From the NCBI RefSeq assembly GCF_965644225.1, contig NZ_CBFFRJ010000101.1, positions 1 to 18,969 of the forward strand: a stretch of DNA of 18,969 nt, in the 5' to 3' direction. The position numbers and the translations under genes were made by a program. Below, piece after piece: positions 14,901-18,969 of the stretch; positions within the stretch are counted from its first letter, which is position 1, and the number at the start of each line of letters is the position of its first letter. This DNA comes from CBFFRJ01 sp965644225 (GTDB lineage: Bacteria; Pseudomonadota; Gammaproteobacteria; Enterobacterales; Enterobacteriaceae). The notes under the pieces are model-generated. The model searched no databases. It was given only the letters and a program-made list of their open reading frames with translations, and was not told where the DNA came from.

Positions 14901-17900
14901 ATGAGCCAGACATCATCCCCACCAGCGCGGGCAAGCGGGCAGCAGTCAGGCTGGACGGCCTCAGAACTCGAACGGCTACCCGGCAGCGTCTGGCACAATC
15001 GCCCGGATGACAACTGGCAGGCTTCCGATATCGCCATTTTGCATGACGACAGGGAATACGACCGCCCCTGCCTGTTTGTCGCCATCGATACCGACACCTG
15101 GCTTCAGGGTTCCGGCAATACCGGTATTTATGCAGTATGGAACGATACCCATCACTCGCTGGCGCGCCACGCCGCCCGTTACTGCGGCGCAATTGTTCAG
15201 CGTCTGATGACAAATCTTCCCCCTGATTTTCCCCAACTGGTGGTTGGCGACAGCTATCAGGCATTGCAACAGCTGGCAGCGCAGGCGCGTTCGCGTCTTA
15301 ACGGCAAGCTGGTGGCGATAACCGGCACCGTCGGTAAAACCTCCACCAAAGAGATGCTGGAAGCGGTACTTACCGGCAGCCTGTCAGTGGTGAGCAGCCG
15401 TGGGAACCATAACAGCCGCACCGGAGCGGCTGTCACGCTGGCGCGAACGATATGGGATCCGCAGACAGTCGTGATGGAGGTGGCGATTTCCGCCCTGTGG
15501 ATGCGTAACGGCGGCATCGGACCACAGATTAAGCCGCATATTGCGATCGTTACAGAAATCGGCATCACCCAGGTGCGCAAAAATGTCACCTCACTGCACG
15601 ACGTGGCCCGGTTTAAATCGCGGATTAGCCAGGGGCTGATCCCCGGCGGCTATGCCATCTTAAACCGGGATATGGCCGAATATGCCACCGTCTGCGCAGG
15701 CGTGGAACGTAACGGCGCGCGGGTCATCAGCTACGGTTTCAGCACCAAAGCTGACGTACGTATTACCCAGCTTGTCCCGCAGGAACATGGCAGCCTGATT
15801 ACCCTCTCCTTCAGGCAGCAGACGCTGCATTACCGGCTGAGGGTCGCGGGTAAAGGAGCGGCGCTGAACTCGGTGGCCGCACTTATCGCCGCCGATCTGC
15901 TGGGGGTCAGTCTTGCGCGTATTCTCTCCGGCCTCGAAGGCTATCGTGGCGATGGGCGGCATATGGGCCTCACCTCGCTGGCCCTGCCCGGCGGCGCTAC
16001 GGCGACCCTGATTGATGACAGTTTCAACGCTGAATACCTGTCGATGCTTAATGCCTTTGAGGTCGCGTCACAGCGTATCCGTGAAAGCGGTGGCCGTCTT
16101 ATCGCACTGCTGGGGCGGATAGTGAATCTCGGCGATCGGGCCAGCGCTATCCACAAGGCGCTGGCCGAACCCTTACTGGCTGCGGGCTGCGAGCGGGCAT
16201 ACCTTCACGGCGAGGAGATGACGGCGCTGCATAATGAGTTACCGGAAGCGGTGCGAGGCGGCCACTTTCTTACCGCCAGGGCTCTGGTCGATAGCGTCGC
16301 CCCGACCCTGCGCCCCGGCGACGTCGTACTGGTAAAAGGCAGCGTGCGTAACAGCGATTTTAATCAGGTCGCGAACCTGCTCAGAAGCCTTCCTGAAAGC
16401 CCTGCGCTGTTGCAAAAAGGGCAAAGAGCGCGCCTGCTTTTCAATCTCACCACTGGCGAACAGCGGGTGGCAGAGCGCACGGAAAGCCGCTTTGCGCCCC
16501 ATTACCTCAGCCAGCTAATTCTGGCCTGCTGCTTTGCTGACAGGCTGCTCAGCAAAAAAATCACCCTTGAGAGTATCATTCCCGTTCGCGAAATTGCCTC
16601 CTCCATTGTGCAAAACAACCCGACCCTCGGGCTTAAGCAGGGCGACAGGCTGCCGCTAAAATCCCTTCTGCAAGGCATGTTTATCCATCATGCCTGCGAC
16701 GCCGCCATTAATCTGGCCGAACAGCTGGCAGGCAACAGTACCGATGCGCTGAGGTCGCTGCGCGGCAAGGCCCGAGCCTTTGAGATGAGCAACACGCATC
16801 TGAATAACGTTTCCGGTCGCCCACGCGCCGGGCAGTACAGCACGCTGGCGGATGTGGCAAAACTGATGGGCCATTTTCACAAGCGTTATCCACATTTGCT
16901 GGCGTGGTTTAGCGAGCATGAGGCGGTTATTGGCGGGAGCGTCTACCGCAAAACCAGTAACCTGCACGCGGACGGTAGCGCATGGGGTTCTTTCTGCGCC
17001 AGCGACTGGGGATTCGTATTGCAGCGTAGCAAGGGCGATCTCTGGCTGGCGGCGGTGGCCGGTGCGGATGATGCCTTCCATCTCGACTATCTGCTTGATG
17101 AGCTGCTTACCGGAGCGGACGGCGAACAACCCGCCGCGACTGACATCCCCGCAGAACACTGGCACTCTGACTCTGCGGCCACCCTCACCCTGCTGGGCGA
17201 TACCTATTTTGGCGAGTGGTACACCCGCCGACGCCAGGCGCGCGGTATCGATGACGCCCTGCAACGTTACGGCTACGACCATAGCTTTAAGGCGATCGCC
17301 CCCCTTTTGCAGGGCAGTGATTTCACCCTCGCCAACTTCGAAGCCGCCCTCAGCACCGATCTCAGCGCCAGCCTTGAGGGGCGCAAACCTTTTTGCCTGA
17401 CCGGCGATCCGCAGGCCAGCGTCGCCGCACTACGTAATGCGGGCATTAACGCGGTGGCGCTGGGTAACAATCACGCCATGGATGCCGGATTGCCAGGCCT
17501 GCATCAGACGCTGGCCGCGTTTGGCGAAGGCGGAATTGCCTGCATTGGCGCGGGCTTCAATGCCCGGCAGGCGCAGGCGCCGCTGCTGCTGAACATTGGC
17601 GGGCGGCGTTATAAAATTTTCAGCGCCTACTGGTATCGCCAGTATATGGAGCAGGCATGCGCCTTTTATGCCCGCCCCCGTCGCGCGGGCGTGGCCTGCC
17701 TCAGTGGCGGACTGGCAGATGCCCTGCGCGAGGAGAAAGCCAGCGCGTCGCCCGCGACCACCATCGTCCTTGCTCACTGGGGGCTGGACTACCGCTGGAC
17801 CACCGCCGGGCAGCGTGCACTGGCAAAACGACTGAGCGAAGCCGGTGCTGACCTGATTATCGGCTCCGGGTCGCATATGCCAGGCGAAACGGAACAACTG

Positions 17901-18242
17901 GGCGACAGCCTGGTGGTCTACAGCATCGGCAACGCGGTGTTCAACAGTAATGGCGAGTACCAGGAGCGCGGTATGCCCGCATACGGTTTTATCGTCCGTC
18001 TGTTGCTCGGAAGTTCGCATCCGGAAATCCAGTTATTGCCGATTTTTACCGACAACAGGCAAACCTTCTGGCAGCCTCGCCCGGTCACCGGGGCGGAGTT
18101 TTCCGACCTGATAACTCAACTGGCGAAACTGGGAATGTCGATCATTGCCCAGGGGCAAACCGGCAGCGGCTGGCGTGCGGTCAGTCAGCATAATCACTGT
18201 ATGCTGACTCAGGCTCTGGATACGCGTTTCGGCCAGGGCTAA
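14901..18242 (+). CDS. Tripartite fusion: MurF-like ligase, carboxypeptidase-like domain, CapA/PgsA-like domain
   Basis: The protein has 1113 residues and no signal peptide. Residues 20-135 resemble the MurF N-terminal domain (CLFVAI, LVVGDSYQALQQLA). Residues 136-495 are a Mur ligase with P-loop GTVGKTS (142-148), RGNHNSRTG, the Lys expected to be carboxylated in VARFKSRI (Lys239), GYRGDGRHM and IDDSFNAEYLSM (371-382). Such enzymes join an amino acid to a carboxylate using ATP. Residues about 500-740 resemble D-Ala-D-Ala carboxypeptidases (family S11) around GMFIHHACDAAINLAEQLAG and MSNTHLNNVSGRPRAGQYST, but the SxxK, SxN and KTG motifs are missing. Residues 761-1060 are CapA/PgsA-like with LGDTYFGEW, ANFEAALS, GNNHAMDAG, LAHWG and GSHMPG, retaining most metal-ligand positions. 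AAGGA seven bases before ATG fixes the start. CapA and ligase activities together suggest poly-gamma-glutamate-like chemistry; the product is unknown. Confidence 0.85.
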   Translation: MSQTSSPPARASGQQSGWTASELERLPGSVWHNRPDDNWQASDIAILHDDREYDRPCLFVAIDTDTWLQGSGNTGIYAVWNDTHHSLARHAARYCGAIVQRLMTNLPPDFPQLVVGDSYQALQQLAAQARSRLNGKLVAITGTVGKTSTKEMLEAVLTGSLSVVSSRGNHNSRTGAAVTLARTIWDPQTVVMEVAISALWMRNGGIGPQIKPHIAIVTEIGITQVRKNVTSLHDVARFKSRISQGLIPGGYAILNRDMAEYATVCAGVERNGARVISYGFSTKADVRITQLVPQEHGSLITLSFRQQTLHYRLRVAGKGAALNSVAALIAADLLGVSLARILSGLEGYRGDGRHMGLTSLALPGGATATLIDDSFNAEYLSMLNAFEVASQRIRESGGRLIALLGRIVNLGDRASAIHKALAEPLLAAGCERAYLHGEEMTALHNELPEAVRGGHFLTARALVDSVAPTLRPGDVVLVKGSVRNSDFNQVANLLRSLPESPALLQKGQRARLLFNLTTGEQRVAERTESRFAPHYLSQLILACCFADRLLSKKITLESIIPVREIASSIVQNNPTLGLKQGDRLPLKSLLQGMFIHHACDAAINLAEQLAGNSTDALRSLRGKARAFEMSNTHLNNVSGRPRAGQYSTLADVAKLMGHFHKRYPHLLAWFSEHEAVIGGSVYRKTSNLHADGSAWGSFCASDWGFVLQRSKGDLWLAAVAGADDAFHLDYLLDELLTGADGEQPAATDIPAEHWHSDSAATLTLLGDTYFGEWYTRRRQARGIDDALQRYGYDHSFKAIAPLLQGSDFTLANFEAALSTDLSASLEGRKPFCLTGDPQASVAALRNAGINAVALGNNHAMDAGLPGLHQTLAAFGEGGIACIGAGFNARQAQAPLLLNIGGRRYKIFSAYWYRQYMEQACAFYARPRRAGVACLSGGLADALREEKASASPATTIVLAHWGLDYRWTTAGQRALAKRLSEAGADLIIGSGSHMPGETEQLGDSLVVYSIGNAVFNSNGEYQERGMPAYGFIVRLLLGSSHPEIQLLPIFTDNRQTFWQPRPVTGAEFSDLITQLAKLGMSIIAQGQTGSGWRAVSQHNHCMLTQALDTRFGQG

Positions 18243-18345
18243 AAACAGCAGGTTCGGGACAGATAATCCGACAAAAATTAATCACGTTGAGTTACTAAGG
18301 TTTTACTTAAATCGGTCGTTATATATTGTCTGCAAAGCGTTTTTT

Positions 18346-18370
18346 CGCTGTTGTCGCCAGCAGAACAGCG
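18346..18370. promoter_or_regulatory. Inverted repeat upstream of the WYL regulator gene
   Basis: CGCTGTT (18346-18352) and AACAGCG (18364-18370) are perfect 7-bp arms with an 11-base spacer, about 31 bases before the regulator start. No T tract follows, so it is not a terminator. An autoregulatory operator is possible. The rest of 18243-18401 is AT-rich (TTATATATTG at about 18319) and may carry the promoter; I see no clear terminator for the fusion gene. Confidence 0.35.
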
Positions 18371-18401
18371 ACCAGATTGACGGGAATAACAGGGAACAGC
18401 T

Positions 18402-18944
18402 ATGGCTACTTCGGGTAAAAGTCGTTCGGCAGAGCGACTGGTGGATATTCTTATCACCTTGCATCTGCACGGGGTCGTTGATCGCCAGGCGCTGATGAAG
18501 AAGTTCGATATCACTGAGCGCACGGTCTACCGGGATCTCAATACGCTGACGCCGATTGTCGAACACTGTGGTGAAGGAAAGTATCGCCTGATCGAAGGCA
18601 GCGACACTCGCTCCGGACGCAGTCTCCATCACTCTCTCGCCACCCTGCTGAATGCCGACAGTTATTTCCCGGAACGTGGCATTGATTTCTGGCAGCATCT
18701 GGATGGCAGACTGGCTGAAAAAAACATCATTATTGGTCCTGACAGTACCGAGCATTCCGTGGCCGACGATATGCGTCGTTATCTGCACATCATTGAAAAA
18801 GCGATTCAGAAGCGCAGCGTCTGCCTGCTGACCTATAAAGATAAGAGCCGCATTATTCATCCCTACCAGCTGCTGAACAAAAAGAACATCTGGGGAAGGT
18901 GCGATTTAATCGGTGGGGTTCAGTGGAGTCCTTATCTGTATTAG
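18402..18944 (+). pseudogene. WYL-family transcription regulator truncated by the insertion sequence
   Basis: The genuine part is residues 1-164 (to 18893). The remaining 16 codons and the TAG come from the insertion-sequence end. An N-terminal winged helix-turn-helix of DeoR/HTH-11 type is clear (recognition helix around ITERTVYRDLNTL, 37-49). A linker and the start of a WYL domain follow (LLTYKDKSRIIHPYQLLNKKNIW). The sequence breaks at the Trp that normally begins the WYL-like motif, so the ligand-sensing domain is lost. Full-length relatives have roughly 230-330 residues. A ribosome site (AGGGA, six bases before ATG) is intact. The DNA-binding half may still be made as a chimeric 180-residue protein. 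It lies next to the fusion gene on the same strand and could once have regulated it; that is inference. Confidence 0.85.
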
Positions 18945-18969
18945 CCTTACCTTAGCTGAGCTGTATGAT
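18894..18969 (+). mobile_element. End of an IS5-like insertion sequence (partial, inverted copy of the left end)
   Basis: The tip GGAAGGTGCG begins right after the Trp codon of the WYL gene, and the element runs out of the window. Positions 18893-18968 are the exact complement of 1-76. Identity well past the terminal repeat shows that the same end of the same element faces inward on both sides. Only the tip resembles IS5-family ends; transposase and second end are not in view. Confidence 0.65.

Noticed and set aside
18303..18860. Minus-strand open frame of 185 codons opposite the WYL gene
   Set aside because: It is a shadow of the regulator; the plus-strand product has a clear helix-turn-helix and a ribosome site.
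1..18969. Whole window as a composite transposon moved by flanking insertion sequences
   Set aside because: Both edge genes are cut and the flanking bases differ, and no duplicated target can be checked within the window; an assembly break at a repeat explains the ends as well.

Overview
The window looks like a chromosomal segment of an enterobacterium (order Enterobacterales). This rests on moderately GC-rich, E. coli-like coding, on a 100-bp imperfect palindrome of the enterobacterial dispersed-repeat type (8870-8969), and on IS5-like insertion-sequence tips at both ends. I cannot name the species. The first 76 bases are the exact reverse complement of 18893-18968, so the same end of one insertion sequence bounds the window on both sides in inverted orientation. 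Both boundary genes are cut: an unidentified plus-strand gene survives only as its 3' end (76-243), and a WYL-type transcription regulator is cut in mid-domain (18402-18944).

From 291 to 12156, on the minus strand, lies a complete Lap-type system for cyclic-di-GMP-controlled surface adhesion. In transcription order it holds lapG (periplasmic cysteine protease), lapD (inner-membrane receptor), a conserved 113-residue protein of unknown role, a terminator, a LapA-like secreted protein, then lapE, lapB and lapC (outer-membrane channel, ABC transporter and membrane fusion protein of a type I secretion system). The signature residues of the LapD/LapG switch are visible. The secreted protein has the retention module and a dialanine LapG cleavage motif at residues 103-106. 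It is only 1102 residues long, and its centre is a stalk of about 423 residues made of Ser-Asp and Ala-Asp dipeptides instead of the usual large array of Ig-like repeats.

From 12214 to 18242 lies a second, less familiar cluster. A 553-residue protein with an apparent alpha/alpha-toroid (six-hairpin glycosidase-like) domain runs leftward just upstream of lapG. Divergent from it are an exported alpha/beta hydrolase and a 1113-residue fusion. The fusion joins a MurF-like ligase, a domain resembling a D-Ala-D-Ala carboxypeptidase with its catalytic motifs lost, and a CapA/PgsA-type metallophosphatase-like domain. Ligase plus CapA chemistry is reminiscent of poly-gamma-glutamate capsule synthesis, but this architecture is not the standard one. 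I regard it as the best candidate here for an undescribed system.

Working model (inference): the Lap machinery secretes an acidic Ser/Asp-stalk protein and controls its release, while the flanking cluster makes or modifies a cell-surface or peptidoglycan-linked polymer. The shared transcription direction of the toroid gene and lapG suggests, but does not prove, that the two are coordinated.
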